Assembly (NCBI GenBank): GCA_964536375.1
Contig: CAZHXF010000009.1
Coordinates: 8,722-72,721 of the forward strand
Length of the DNA stretch: 64,000 nt
Reading direction: 5' to 3'
From: Desulfuromonas sp964536375
GTDB taxonomy: Bacteria > Desulfobacterota > Desulfuromonadia > Desulfuromonadales > Desulfuromonadaceae
In this document: in pieces, positions 36,234 through 45,287 of the stretch
Position numbering within the stretch: the stretch's first letter is position 1
Layout: each line of letters opens with the position of its first letter
The notes under the pieces: model-generated
The model's database searches: none
What the model was told of the DNA's origin: nothing
The model's input: only the letters and a program-made list of their open reading frames with translations
Position numbers and translations under genes: made by a program

Positions 36234-36752
36234 ATGAAACGTATTTTTATTGCTGTACTCGTAGTGTTCAGTTTTGTGACTGTTGCGAATGCCTCTGATC
36301 TTAAGGTTGGCTTTGTAGACTTACAAAAAGCTATGGCAATGTCTGCTGCTGGTCAGTCAGCAAAAGCGAAAATGGATAGTGAAGTGCAAGCTGTACAGGA
36401 TGAAGTGCAAAAACGTCAAGCTGATCTTCAGGCCTTGCAGGAGTCTTTGAAAAAACAGATGGCACTGCTTTCTGCTGAAGCAAAGCAGGAAAAAGATCTC
36501 GATTTTCAACAGCAGGTGCGGGACTATAAAAGTTTTGTTCAGGTTAAGCAGGATCAGCTACGCCTAAAAGAGAAATCATTGACTGAGCAGATATTGCGTG
36601 ACCTTGGAGCTCAGTCTGCTGATTTGTGTAAAAAGGATGGCATTACTCTACTGTTGGAAAAAGGGCAGCTAGTTTATGCTGTGGATAGCATTGACTATAC
36701 CGATGCGCTTATTGAGGCTTATGACGCTGTATATAAAGATGCCCATAAATAA
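36234..36752 (+). CDS. skp: Periplasmic chaperone Skp/OmpH family
   Basis: Periplasmic chaperone that carries unfolded outer membrane proteins to BamA. The 172-residue product has a signal peptide (about residues 1-20, ending ANAS), the family start LKVGFVDLQKAM, and long amphipathic helices (about 45-130) rich in Lys, Gln and Glu that form the tentacles. It lies 30 nt after bamA and just before lpxD, an order conserved in many Gram-negative bacteria. The start is ATG after TAAGGAG. Confidence 0.92.
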   Translation: MKRIFIAVLVVFSFVTVANASDLKVGFVDLQKAMAMSAAGQSAKAKMDSEVQAVQDEVQKRQADLQALQESLKKQMALLSAEAKQEKDLDFQQQVRDYKSFVQVKQDQLRLKEKSLTEQILRDLGAQSADLCKKDGITLLLEKGQLVYAVDSIDYTDALIEAYDAVYKDAHK

Positions 36753-36766
36753 AGCGAGTTTAGTTG

Positions 36767-37798
36767 ATGGCAACTCTGAAACAACTGGCAGCTCTGGTAG
36801 ATGCCGAAGTAGTTGGTGATAAGAATATTGAAATTACCCGCCTGGCTCCTATTGATGGGGCTGGGCGTGGTGATATAACTTTTATTGCCAACGAAAAGTA
36901 TCTACCTTGTTTGTATACTACTGCGGCTAGCGCGGTATTGGTCGATCGCCAGTTGGATCGCGCTGATGTTGCCTATCTGGTATGTAAAAATCCCTATTTG
37001 GCTTTTGCCAAGATACTGACTCACTTAAACGTGCAGCGTCCTGAGCCGTTAGGTGTATTGCCAGGAGCATGGGTGGATAAATCAGCTAAGCTGGGTTTAC
37101 GGGTTACCGTTCATCCCGGAGTTTGTATCGGCGCAGGTTGTGTGATCGGCGATGACTGTATTATCCAGTCTAATGTTGTGGTGTATCCGCGCGTAAAAAT
37201 TGGCAATGACTGTCTGTTGCATGCTGGTTGTGTGGTGCGCGAAGATTGTGTGTTAGGCGACCGAGTAATTTTACAGCCCAATGCAGTGATTGGTTCTGAT
37301 GGTTTTGGCTTTGCCCCTGATGGTGAGAGTTATTATAAAATACCTCAGGTAGGTATTGCGCACATAGAAGATGATGTCGAGATAGGTGCTGGAAGTTGTG
37401 TAGATCGTGCTGCCATGGGTGTCACGCGCGTTGGTAAAGGTTGTAAAATCGATAATCTGGTACAGATAGGGCACAACGTAACGCTGGGTGATAATTCGGT
37501 AATGGCCTCTCAGTCTGGCATAGCCGGTAGTGCAATTGTAGGACGCCACTGCACTCTGGGTGGTCAATCAGCAATTGCTGGTCATGTCAAAGTGGGGGAT
37601 AATCTAACCCTTGGCGGTCGTGGTGGTATTACTGGGTCGATTCAGGGCAATCAGGTTGTGTCCGGAGTTCCGGCTATCCCGCACAAACAATGGTTGAAGG
37701 CTTCTATGAGCTTTACTCGGCTACCGCAAATGCGCAAAGATATCGCTGCCCTTAAGCGTCAGCTGGATGAATTACACAATGAAATTAAGGAAGATTAG
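36767..37798 (+). CDS. lpxD: UDP-3-O-(3-hydroxyacyl)glucosamine N-acyltransferase
   Basis: Third step of lipid A synthesis: adds the N-linked hydroxyacyl chain. The 343-residue product has an N-terminal uridine-binding domain (about residues 1-100, ATLKQLAALVDAEVVGD), then a left-handed beta-helix of hexapeptide repeats (about 105-305, such as VIGDDCIIQSNVVV), and a C-terminal helix. The active-site region LVQIGHNVTLGDNSVM is present. The ATG at 36767 is chosen; an in-frame TTG precedes it by one codon. fabZ follows after 6 nt. Confidence 0.95.
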   Translation: MATLKQLAALVDAEVVGDKNIEITRLAPIDGAGRGDITFIANEKYLPCLYTTAASAVLVDRQLDRADVAYLVCKNPYLAFAKILTHLNVQRPEPLGVLPGAWVDKSAKLGLRVTVHPGVCIGAGCVIGDDCIIQSNVVVYPRVKIGNDCLLHAGCVVREDCVLGDRVILQPNAVIGSDGFGFAPDGESYYKIPQVGIAHIEDDVEIGAGSCVDRAAMGVTRVGKGCKIDNLVQIGHNVTLGDNSVMASQSGIAGSAIVGRHCTLGGQSAIAGHVKVGDNLTLGGRGGITGSIQGNQVVSGVPAIPHKQWLKASMSFTRLPQMRKDIAALKRQLDELHNEIKED

Positions 37799-37804
37799 AC
37801 CACA

Positions 37805-38245
37805 ATGTTGATGAATGCTGTTGAAGTAATGAAATGTTTACCGCATCGCTATCCTTTTTTGTTGGTAGACGGTATCGAAAGTTTTACCGCAGACGAATCC
37901 ATTGTCGGCATTAAAAACGTGACCATTAATGAACCTTTTTTCCAGGGACATTTCCCCGGTCATCCAATTATGCCCGGTGTGCTGATAATAGAAGCCATGG
38001 CGCAGGTGGGCGGAGTATTTGCCAATCTGAATGATGGTATTGGTGCTGATAAAGTTACCTATTTTACCGGTATTGATAAGGTTAAGTTTCGTCAGCCGGT
38101 TGTCCCCGGTAATGTGCTGCGTATGGAGTTAACTTTGCTCAAGTTTCGTCGTGGTATTTATCAGTTTGCTGGCAAGGCCTATGTTGGATCGACCTTGGTA
38201 ACTCAAGCGGAACTGAAAGCTACTTTTGTCAGCCGGGAAGGGTAA
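37805..38245 (+). CDS. fabZ: (3R)-hydroxyacyl-ACP dehydratase FabZ
   Basis: Hot-dog fold dehydratase of fatty acid synthesis, acting at the branch point with lipid A synthesis because both draw on 3-hydroxyacyl-ACP. The 146-residue product has LPHRYPFLLVD (residues 12-22) and the active-site motif HFPGHPIMPGVLIIEAMAQ with His49 and Glu63. It sits between lpxD and lpxA, as in most Gram-negative bacteria. The ATG at 37805 has AAGGAAG upstream; another ATG lies two codons in. Confidence 0.96.
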   Translation: MLMNAVEVMKCLPHRYPFLLVDGIESFTADESIVGIKNVTINEPFFQGHFPGHPIMPGVLIIEAMAQVGGVFANLNDGIGADKVTYFTGIDKVKFRQPVVPGNVLRMELTLLKFRRGIYQFAGKAYVGSTLVTQAELKATFVSREG

Positions 38246-38249
38246 CTTG

Positions 38250-39020
38250 ATGATACATGCAACTGCCATAATAGAGCCTGGAGCTATCCTGGGTGACAAT
38301 GTCAAAGTTGGTGCTTACAGCATTATTCGTCAGCATGTAACAATAGGTGAAGGTACTGTTGTAGGTCCGCACGTTGTTATCGAAGGGCGCACTACCATTG
38401 GCTGTGATAATGAGATTTTTCAATTTGCGGCTATAGGAGCAGTACCGCAGGATCTTAAATTCCATGGTGAAGAAACTACGCTGACTATTGGGGATCGCAA
38501 TACAATTCGTGAATTTGCCACTATGCATCTAGGTACCGAAGATGGTGGCAGTAAGACCATTATCGGCAGTGATAATCTGTTTATGGCGTACATCCATGTC
38601 GCCCACGACTGCATCCTGGGTGATCATATTATCATGGCCAACAATGCTTCACTCGCTGGACACGTTGAAGTTGCTGATTATGCAATCTTGGGCGGCATGT
38701 CGGCCGTACATCAATTTACCCGTATTGGTTGTCATGTTATGGCCAGCGGTGGTTCCATGATTGCGCAGGATCTGCCCCCATTTGTTATCGCTCAGGGTGA
38801 TCGTGCCAAGACTGTAGGCTTGAACCTTATAGGACTAAGGCGCCGTGGTTTCAGCGCTGAAACCCTGTCGGCGCTGAAAAAAGCCTATAAACTGGTATTC
38901 CGCTCAGGTTTGCGTCAGGAAGAAGCGTTGCAGCAGATAGCTGAAACTGTTGAGCAGTTTCCTGAAGTTGTATTGTTTAGCGACTTTATTCGCGCCAGTG
39001 AACGTGGTGTCGCTCGCTAA
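38250..39020 (+). CDS. lpxA: Acyl-ACP--UDP-N-acetylglucosamine O-acyltransferase
   Basis: First step of lipid A synthesis. The 256-residue product is a left-handed beta-helix protein (hexapeptide repeats about residues 4-185) with the catalytic histidine in HVAHDC (His119, matching His125 of the E. coli enzyme), IREFATMH, and a C-terminal helical domain (about 195-256) with GLNLIGLRRRGFS. The ATG at 38250 follows GGGAAGGG; upstream in-frame codons lie inside fabZ. A terminator-like hairpin begins 33 nt after its stop codon. Confidence 0.96.
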   Translation: MIHATAIIEPGAILGDNVKVGAYSIIRQHVTIGEGTVVGPHVVIEGRTTIGCDNEIFQFAAIGAVPQDLKFHGEETTLTIGDRNTIREFATMHLGTEDGGSKTIIGSDNLFMAYIHVAHDCILGDHIIMANNASLAGHVEVADYAILGGMSAVHQFTRIGCHVMASGGSMIAQDLPPFVIAQGDRAKTVGLNLIGLRRRGFSAETLSALKKAYKLVFRSGLRQEEALQQIAETVEQFPEVVLFSDFIRASERGVAR

Positions 39021-39052
39021 TTGCAGTTAAACATTTGTACTGTTAAACTACT

Positions 39053-39082
39053 GGCACCCAGAAGTGGGTGCCGTTGTTTTTT
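39053..39082 (+). terminator. Rho-independent terminator after lpxA
   Basis: GGCACCC and GGGTGCC form a 7-bp perfect stem around a 6-nt loop, followed by GTTGTTTTTT. It lies between lpxA and lpxB and would separate them or attenuate transcription into lpxB. Confidence 0.8.
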
Positions 39083-39108
39083 ATTCATGCGTAAAATGGT
39101 TATTTACT

Positions 39109-40314
39109 ATGGTTGATTATGTCCATTGCCCTGCCCAACACCAATCACAATGCCAAACTAAGCGGCGCGCTCTGATAGTTACCGGCGAGGCATCCGGCGA
39201 TCTGCATGGTGCCAATTTGATCAAGGCTGCTCTGGTGCTGGATCCACAGTTGTCTTTCTTTGGCGTCGGTGGTGAGCACATGGAACAGGCTGGTTGCGAT
39301 ATTATTATTCCGAGTTCTGCACTATCAGTCATGGGTTTGATTGAAGTTGTGCGCCATCTGCCGCGGATCTGGGGGGTGTTTCAACAGCTGAAAAAAGTGT
39401 TGTTCAGTGATCAACGCCCCGATGTGCTGGTATTGATTGATTCGCCCGATTTTAACTTGCGGCTGGCTAAACAGGCACAGCGCGCCGGTGTGCCTGTCGT
39501 GTATTATGTAAGCCCACAGGTATGGGCGTGGAGAAAAGGGCGGGTAACTGGGATAGCTGCGGTGGTAGATCGTCTAGCGGCCATATTTCCCTTTGAGCCG
39601 GATTATTATCGAGGTTTACCTATAGAGGTGCAGTATGTAGGGCACCCACTACTTGATGAAGCTGGGGTAAGCTGCTCTGTTGCCGAGTATCGTAGCCGCC
39701 ATCAACTCAGTGCCGCTCAGCCGGTGATAGGTTTGTTCCCCGGTAGTCGCAGTAATGAGCTGAAGTACTCATTTGCTACCATTGTCGCTACCGCTAAATT
39801 GCTGCTTGCTGCCCATCCACAGGCGCGGTTTGTTTTGCCTCTTGCTTCCGGAGTAGACGAGGCAGAGCTCAGGATTGTCCTTGCTGCTGCTGACGTTGCC
39901 GCGACCTGTGTGCGAGATTCTATTTATGATGTTGCTGCTGCCTGTGATGTAGTGGTGTGCGTGTCCGGCACGGTAACCCTGCAGATTGCACTGGTTGCTA
40001 CCCCGATGGTTATTCTCTATAAAGCGGCACCGTTAACCTATGCTATTGGCAAGCATCTGGTTGCAGTAGAGCATATTGGCTTGCCCAATATTGTAGCTGG
40101 GAAAACAATAGTGCAGGAATATATACAGGATGCAGCGATACCACAGGCTTTATTTGCTGAAGTGGAAAAGATATTGACCGATGATGTTTATTGTCTGGAG
40201 ATGAAAAACAATTTGTCCGCTGTTAAAACTAAAATGGGCGATCCCGGCTGCTCGACTAGAGTGGCGCAGATGGTAAGCGAATTGAGCTTACGTCCGCATC
40301 AGAAAAAGGGGTAA
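39109..40314 (+). CDS. lpxB: Lipid-A-disaccharide synthase
   Basis: GT19 glycosyltransferase that joins UDP-2,3-diacylglucosamine and lipid X to give the lipid A disaccharide. The 401-residue product has the family start ALIVTGEASGDLHGANLI (from about residue 21), VVYYVSPQVWAWRKGRV, YVGHPLLDE, IGLFPGSRSNEL and the late VVCVSGTVTLQIAL. The frame is open to a GTG at 39064, but that codon lies inside a terminator stem, so ATG 39109 is preferred. It still leaves some 20 extra N-terminal residues. msbA starts 2 nt after the stop. Confidence 0.93.
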   Translation: MVDYVHCPAQHQSQCQTKRRALIVTGEASGDLHGANLIKAALVLDPQLSFFGVGGEHMEQAGCDIIIPSSALSVMGLIEVVRHLPRIWGVFQQLKKVLFSDQRPDVLVLIDSPDFNLRLAKQAQRAGVPVVYYVSPQVWAWRKGRVTGIAAVVDRLAAIFPFEPDYYRGLPIEVQYVGHPLLDEAGVSCSVAEYRSRHQLSAAQPVIGLFPGSRSNELKYSFATIVATAKLLLAAHPQARFVLPLASGVDEAELRIVLAAADVAATCVRDSIYDVAAACDVVVCVSGTVTLQIALVATPMVILYKAAPLTYAIGKHLVAVEHIGLPNIVAGKTIVQEYIQDAAIPQALFAEVEKILTDDVYCLEMKNNLSAVKTKMGDPGCSTRVAQMVSELSLRPHQKKG

Positions 40315-40316
40315 TA

Positions 40317-42053
40317 GTGGCAAAGGTTGATATCAGAGTTTATAGACGCCTGCTGGGTTATTCTAGACCTTATGCGTGGCGTATTATCTTGGCTATGGTT
40401 GCCTCATTAGGGGTGGCTGGAGTTGATGTGACAATTGCTAAACTGGTGCAGCCTTTTGTTGATCACGTCCTAGATACTCCTACTGTTGCGCTGGTGAACC
40501 TAGTGCCAGTGGTAGTGATAAGCCTAGCACTGATAAAGGGCGTTTCGCGCTACGTCCAGGAATATTTTATTAAAACATCAGGTCAGCTAGTGGTTCAGGA
40601 TCTACGTAACGACCTGTATGATCATACCCTTGATCTCTCCATGGGATATTTCTCTAAATTTCCCGTTGGCAATATTATTTCCCGTATTCTAAATGATGTT
40701 GGGATGTTGCAGCGCTCATCTGCCGATGAACTGGTGGTGATGGTGCGTGAGACCCTGACACTTGTTGGTCTCATCGGGCTGCTGTTTTACAATGATTGGC
40801 GTTTAGCTATTGTTGCGTTTACTGTGTTACCCGTCGCAGTTCTGCCAGCGGTACAAATCGGGCGGCGGATTAAAAAATATGTACGTAAGAGTCTGTCTAA
40901 TATAAGTAACTTAACTTCTATACTCCAGGAGTCGTTTACAGGGATTAAGGTGGTGAAGGCTTTCGGTACTGAACAGTCTGAAATAGACAAGTTTCATACT
41001 GAGAACATGAATTATTACCAGCGGTTGAAGAAAGTTATTCGCTATGATTCAGCTACTGCGCCGATTATGGAACTGTTGTCATCTTTTGGTGCTGGTGGAG
41101 TATTATGGTATGGCATTCATAGGGTTATGGCGGGAGAGATCACCAAGGGTGCCTTGATGTCATTTATCGCTGCTATGGGTATGATGTATGGTCCCATGAA
41201 GCGCTTAATTAAATCCAATAATGTAATTCAAAAAGCGGTGGGGGCAGCTGAAAGAGTTTTTGAGATGCTCGATACTCCACTGGATATTGTTGATGCCGAC
41301 CATGCTATAGACTTGCCACGCTGTAAGGGACATGTCAGCTTTGAAAACGTGCAGTTTGCCTACACCAAAGATGAACCGATCCTCAAAGACTTCACGCTGG
41401 ATGTCCCGGCAGGAAAAATGGTGGCTTTAGTCGGAGCCAGTGGCGCGGGAAAATCAACTATGATAGGCTTATTGGCCCGATTTTATGATCCTCAAGCCGG
41501 GGTGATCCGCATTGATGGTCACGATATTTCTGAGGTAACTCAACATAGTTTAAAACAGCAAATTGCGTTGGTAGATCAGGAAACTTTTCTGTTCCATGAC
41601 ACTATTTACAACAATATTCGCTATTCAAAAATTAATGCTACGGATGAACAGGTTGAACAAGCAGCGCAAATGGCTTATGCTGAAGAGTTTATTCGTGATA
41701 TGCCAGATGGATATAATACTCAGATTGGTGACCGCGGAGTGCGTCTATCCGGCGGGCAACGCCAACGCATATGTATAGCGCGCGCTATTTTGCGCGATGC
41801 ACCGATCCTTCTTTTGGACGAGGCAACCAGCGCGCTGGATACTGAAAGTGAATCGGTGGTGCAGAAAGCGCTGGCCAATTTAATGCAGCAACGCACCACT
41901 TTTGTGATAGCGCATCGGTTATCTACCATTATGCATGCCGATGAAATTCTGGTCTTGGCTGATGGGAAACTTGTGGAACGTGGTACTCATCAACAACTAC
42001 TTGCCGCGGCAGGAACCTACCACCGCCTGCACTCCATGCAGTTTCGGGATTAG
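40317..42053 (+). CDS. msbA: Lipid A export ATP-binding/permease protein MsbA
   Basis: ABC half-transporter that flips lipid A-core across the inner membrane. The 578-residue product has a six-helix membrane domain (about residues 15-310), then an ATPase with Walker A GASGAGKS (about 373-380), the signature LSGGQRQRICIARAI, Walker B ILLLDEATSALD and the switch histidine in IAHRLSTI. It starts with GTG after AAGGGG. It lies between lpxB and the acyltransferase-like gene, with 2-nt gaps on both sides, so it belongs to the lipid A operon. Confidence 0.94.
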   Translation: MAKVDIRVYRRLLGYSRPYAWRIILAMVASLGVAGVDVTIAKLVQPFVDHVLDTPTVALVNLVPVVVISLALIKGVSRYVQEYFIKTSGQLVVQDLRNDLYDHTLDLSMGYFSKFPVGNIISRILNDVGMLQRSSADELVVMVRETLTLVGLIGLLFYNDWRLAIVAFTVLPVAVLPAVQIGRRIKKYVRKSLSNISNLTSILQESFTGIKVVKAFGTEQSEIDKFHTENMNYYQRLKKVIRYDSATAPIMELLSSFGAGGVLWYGIHRVMAGEITKGALMSFIAAMGMMYGPMKRLIKSNNVIQKAVGAAERVFEMLDTPLDIVDADHAIDLPRCKGHVSFENVQFAYTKDEPILKDFTLDVPAGKMVALVGASGAGKSTMIGLLARFYDPQAGVIRIDGHDISEVTQHSLKQQIALVDQETFLFHDTIYNNIRYSKINATDEQVEQAAQMAYAEEFIRDMPDGYNTQIGDRGVRLSGGQRQRICIARAILRDAPILLLDEATSALDTESESVVQKALANLMQQRTTFVIAHRLSTIMHADEILVLADGKLVERGTHQQLLAAAGTYHRLHSMQFRD

Positions 42054-42055
42054 CC

Positions 42056-42724
42056 GTGAAGCAGATTGGACAATGGCTACTGCTGAATATAGCACCACTA
42101 CTGGCTGCCTGGTTGATCCGGTTGATTGGTCTGTTGGCGCGCAAAGAGATAATCGGTGACGCTAGTGTGTGTAAGTTGTGGCGCAATGGCGAGCCGGTAA
42201 TCTTGGCATCCTGGCATGATCAGCTGTTGCTGATACCGCTAGGTTATGCTGGTCCCGGTGGTCAGATCCTGATAAGTCGCTCCCGCGATGGCGAATTGAT
42301 TGCCCGCACTGTTAAGTACTTAGGTCATCATGCTGTGCGTGGGTCATCAAGTCGTGGTGGCAGCGCGGCGTTTAAGCAGTTACTACGGTTGGCAAAACAA
42401 CCCTATGACATTGGTATTACCCCGGATGGTCCCCGTGGTCCGCGCCACCTGATCAAAGATGGTGTGGTGCAATTGACGCGGCTGTCAGGTCGGGCAGTAG
42501 TTCCTGTAGCGCTGGTGAGCAGCCGTGGGCATCGTTTCAAATCGTGGGACAGATTTCTGCTGCCATATCCATTTGGTCGCATAGTCTATTCCTATGGTGA
42601 GCCATTGTATTGCGGGCGGGATGAAGATCCTGAGCAGTTTAAACATAAGTTACAGCAGGCAATGATAGATAATCACCTGCGGGCCCAACAACAGCTGGAG
42701 AGTTATGGTTTATCTGCTGTATGA
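42056..42724 (+). CDS. Lysophospholipid acyltransferase-like membrane protein (DUF374 family)
   Basis: A 222-residue protein with an N-terminal hydrophobic segment (about residues 5-28) and the DUF374/LPLAT-type core: ASWHDQLLLIPL, LISRSRDGELIA, RGSSSRGGSAAFKQLLR and the characteristic ITPDGPRGPRHLIKDGVVQL. The WHDQ segment stands where acyltransferases carry HxxxxD-like residues. Such genes are common next to msbA and waaA, so a part in lipid A or phospholipid acylation is likely, but no specific reaction is established. It starts with GTG and its end overlaps waaA by 20 nt. A late acyltransferase role (LpxL-like) cannot be claimed from the sequence. Confidence 0.84.
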   Translation: MKQIGQWLLLNIAPLLAAWLIRLIGLLARKEIIGDASVCKLWRNGEPVILASWHDQLLLIPLGYAGPGGQILISRSRDGELIARTVKYLGHHAVRGSSSRGGSAAFKQLLRLAKQPYDIGITPDGPRGPRHLIKDGVVQLTRLSGRAVVPVALVSSRGHRFKSWDRFLLPYPFGRIVYSYGEPLYCGRDEDPEQFKHKLQQAMIDNHLRAQQQLESYGLSAV

Positions 42725-44003
42725 CATTATAGTGTGGATGACCGCTATCCTCCTAGTACCATGCTATCTTATTCGTGGTCTGCTTCAGGGTAAGGTGCGT
42801 CGTGGCATTCGCGAACGGTTGGGTTTTTTTGACCGCCGCCGGTTCTTGTCTTTTGCCGGCAAGCAGGTTTTCTGGATTCATGCTGTATCGGTTGGAGAAA
42901 CGCGGGCAGCAATGCCATTAATAAAGGCGCTGCGTAAGGCGTATCCGCAGGCTATCTTGCTGTTGTCTAATGTTACTGAGACTGGTCATGCAATTGCCAG
43001 TGAAATAAAAGATATCGACCAAACTATCTTTTTCCCCCTGGATGCATCATGGGTGGTCAAGCGTGTATTACGGCGGATAAACCCTGATCAGGTATTAATT
43101 GTTGAAACCGAGCTGTGGCCGAATTTTATTCGTTATTGCCATAAACTACAGATACCCATTCAGTTGGTAAATGGGCGTATTTCTGATCGCTCTTTCCCGC
43201 GTTATCTGCGGGTTAAGCGTTTCCTTGCCCCAATACTGCAACAGTTGGGTGGTTTCTGTATGCAGTCACCGATTGATGCAGGTCGGATTGCCCAGTTGGG
43301 TGCTCCAGAGAGACTTATCACCGTTACCGGTAATCTTAAATTTGATATGGAATCCACTTTGCCCCCGGATATGTCGGATGAAAGTCTGCGCCAGCAATTT
43401 TGCTTGTGCGCTGAATCTCCGGTTTTGGTTGCTGGTAGTACCCACCGTAATGAAGATGAACTTCTGGTCGATGTATTTAAACAATTGCTGCGCCAGAGCC
43501 CAGAATTAATATTGATCTTAGTGCCGCGCCATCCAGAACGCTGTAAAGCAGTTGGTGAGATGTTGACCGAGAGAAACCAAGTGTGGCGGTTGCGTTCGCA
43601 ACAGTCCCACAGTGGAGGACAACAACTTAATGGTGGTGGTGTACTGTTGGTCGATAGTATGGGGGAGATGCTTAGTTTTTACGCAGTTGCCCAGATAGTA
43701 TTTGTCGGTGGGAGCCTGGTTGCTGTTGGTGGACATAACATCCTTGAGGCAGCGTTGGTAAAAAAACCGGTACTGTTTGGTCCGTATATGCACAATTTTC
43801 GTGAGATTGCCAGCTTGGTTGAGCGCGCCCAAGGAGTCGGCAAAGTGGCAGATGCTGATGAGTTGTATCTGGTGCTAAATTCCCTGTTGCCTGAGGTGCA
43901 GCGCTGTCGCAATATGGGGGAAAAAGGTTGGGAACTGTTGCAGCAAAATGTTGGAGCTAGTCAAAAAACGTTGCGTGAGATCACCCGGTGCCGACTCAAT
44001 TAG
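42705..44003 (+). CDS. waaA: 3-deoxy-D-manno-octulosonic acid (Kdo) transferase
   Basis: GT30 transferase that adds one or more Kdo residues to lipid IV-A. The 432-residue product has an N-terminal membrane-anchor helix (about residues 1-24), GIRERLGFFD, WIHAVSVGETRAAMPLI, LIVETELWPNFI, then the C-terminal nucleotide-binding half with AGSTHRNEDELL, ILVPRHPERC, and GGSLVAVGGHNILEAALVKKPVLFGP. It begins inside the preceding gene and overlaps lpxK by 16 nt, so translation is probably coupled. The number of Kdo residues added is not readable from the sequence. Confidence 0.94.
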   Translation: MVYLLYDIIVWMTAILLVPCYLIRGLLQGKVRRGIRERLGFFDRRRFLSFAGKQVFWIHAVSVGETRAAMPLIKALRKAYPQAILLLSNVTETGHAIASEIKDIDQTIFFPLDASWVVKRVLRRINPDQVLIVETELWPNFIRYCHKLQIPIQLVNGRISDRSFPRYLRVKRFLAPILQQLGGFCMQSPIDAGRIAQLGAPERLITVTGNLKFDMESTLPPDMSDESLRQQFCLCAESPVLVAGSTHRNEDELLVDVFKQLLRQSPELILILVPRHPERCKAVGEMLTERNQVWRLRSQQSHSGGQQLNGGGVLLVDSMGEMLSFYAVAQIVFVGGSLVAVGGHNILEAALVKKPVLFGPYMHNFREIASLVERAQGVGKVADADELYLVLNSLLPEVQRCRNMGEKGWELLQQNVGASQKTLREITRCRLN

Positions 44004-45055
44004 CTCTATATTACCGCCAGCTGGCGACACAGGGGGCGCAGTCCATAGGTGATGTGTTGTTACTGTGTCTGCTGATCCCTTTGGGTTGGATATATGGAAC
44101 AATAAATTCAGTACGTGCCTGGTTGTATCGCCAAGGTTGGTTGTCTAGCTATCGCAGCCCTGTCCCGGTTGTATCAGTTGGCAATATCGCCGTTGGTGGT
44201 ACGGGTAAGACGCCACTGGTAGATTATTTATTACGTCTGCAATTGGCGCACGGGCGCACAGTGGCAGTGGTCAGTCGCGGTTATGGTGGCGAAAAAGGTG
44301 CTGCAGCCCGCGTTGTCTGCGCCGGTAATGGTCCATTGCTTACCCCACAGCAGTGCGGTGATGAGCCATATTTGCTGGCTATACGCAACCCACAAACGGT
44401 GATAATTGTAGCGCCACAGCGTGCAGCAGGTATCCGCTACGCATTGCAAAATTTTGCTATTGATCTGGTGTTACTTGATGATGGTTATCAACATCTTGCG
44501 GTACAGCGTGATTTAGATCTGCTGTTGCTGGATAGCCGCCATCCCTTTGGTAATGGTCATGTGTTGCCAGCCGGGTTGTTGCGTGAATTTCCTCTGGCTT
44601 TGCAGCGCGCTGATATGGTTGTCATGACACGCTATGCCAATCAAGAGGTGCCGAAGCGGTGTAGCGCCAAGCCTTTGGTGTATGCCCGTCAAAGTTTAGC
44701 TGAACAAGCTTACAGCTTGAGCGGGAGCGATTATACGGTGGCTACATTAAAAAATAGTCGTTGCGTGGCGTTTGCCGGGATCGCCAATCCGGACGATTTT
44801 TTCTCAGCCTTGACAGATTTGGGAATCACCTTGCACGCCAGTTTGCCGTTAACCGATCACTGTAGTTATTCTCCGGCAATAATTCAGCAAATTAGTGCAT
44901 TGGCTGCAGATGCCGATATCTTGCTGACTACCGAAAAAGATGCTGTCAAGTTGTCTGCCGCGTGTTTTGCTGTGCCATGTTGTGCGGTGCCGTTGAAATT
45001 TGAACTTGTTGCCAGTGAATTGTTGGAACAGCGCATAGAAGCGCTGTTTAACTAA
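43988..45055 (+). CDS. lpxK: Tetraacyldisaccharide 4'-kinase
   Basis: Phosphorylates the 4' position of the lipid A disaccharide at the inner membrane. The 355-residue product has an N-terminal membrane-associated helix (about residues 20-45), the P-loop region VGNIAVGGTGKTPLVDYLL (P-loop about 70-75), VAVVSRGYGG, the catalytic region LVLLDDGYQHLAVQRDLDLLLLDS, and ILLTTEKDAVKL. The start is GTG, overlapping waaA by 16 nt. Downstream it is followed by a Trm112-like gene, as in many proteobacteria. Confidence 0.94.
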   Translation: MPTQLALYYRQLATQGAQSIGDVLLLCLLIPLGWIYGTINSVRAWLYRQGWLSSYRSPVPVVSVGNIAVGGTGKTPLVDYLLRLQLAHGRTVAVVSRGYGGEKGAAARVVCAGNGPLLTPQQCGDEPYLLAIRNPQTVIIVAPQRAAGIRYALQNFAIDLVLLDDGYQHLAVQRDLDLLLLDSRHPFGNGHVLPAGLLREFPLALQRADMVVMTRYANQEVPKRCSAKPLVYARQSLAEQAYSLSGSDYTVATLKNSRCVAFAGIANPDDFFSALTDLGITLHASLPLTDHCSYSPAIIQQISALAADADILLTTEKDAVKLSAACFAVPCCAVPLKFELVASELLEQRIEALFN

Positions 45056-45109
45056 GTTGGCAATTGTGAGTAATGTTCTGGCTTGTTGTTGCCAGGTGGA
45101 GGAATTGTT

Positions 45110-45280
45110 ATGCAGTTAACGAAGCAACTTATAGATGTGCTGGTGTGCCCAAAATGTAAGGGCAAATTAGAGGTTATTCCGGACGCAGTGCTCAGATGTA
45201 ACAGCTGCCAGCTTGATTACCCCGTGCGTGATGGCGTGCCAATAATGCTTATAGATGAAGCTGTGCCGGTGCAAGGATAA
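45110..45280 (+). CDS. Trm112-like / YcaR-type small zinc-binding protein
   Basis: A 56-residue protein with two CxxC pairs (CPKC at about residues 13-16 and CNSC at about 29-32) suited to bind one zinc, followed by the family motif DYPVRDGVPIML. YcaR-type proteins are often encoded next to lpxK and kdsB, but their role is unclear. The ATG at 45110 is preceded by GGAGGAATT. It lies between lpxK and waaF. Confidence 0.9.
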   Translation: MQLTKQLIDVLVCPKCKGKLEVIPDAVLRCNSCQLDYPVRDGVPIMLIDEAVPVQG

Positions 45281-45287
45281 CTAGCAA

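Noticed and set aside
39064..39108. lpxB start at GTG 39064
   Set aside because: The codon lies inside a rho-independent terminator stem; the ATG at 39109 is a better choice.
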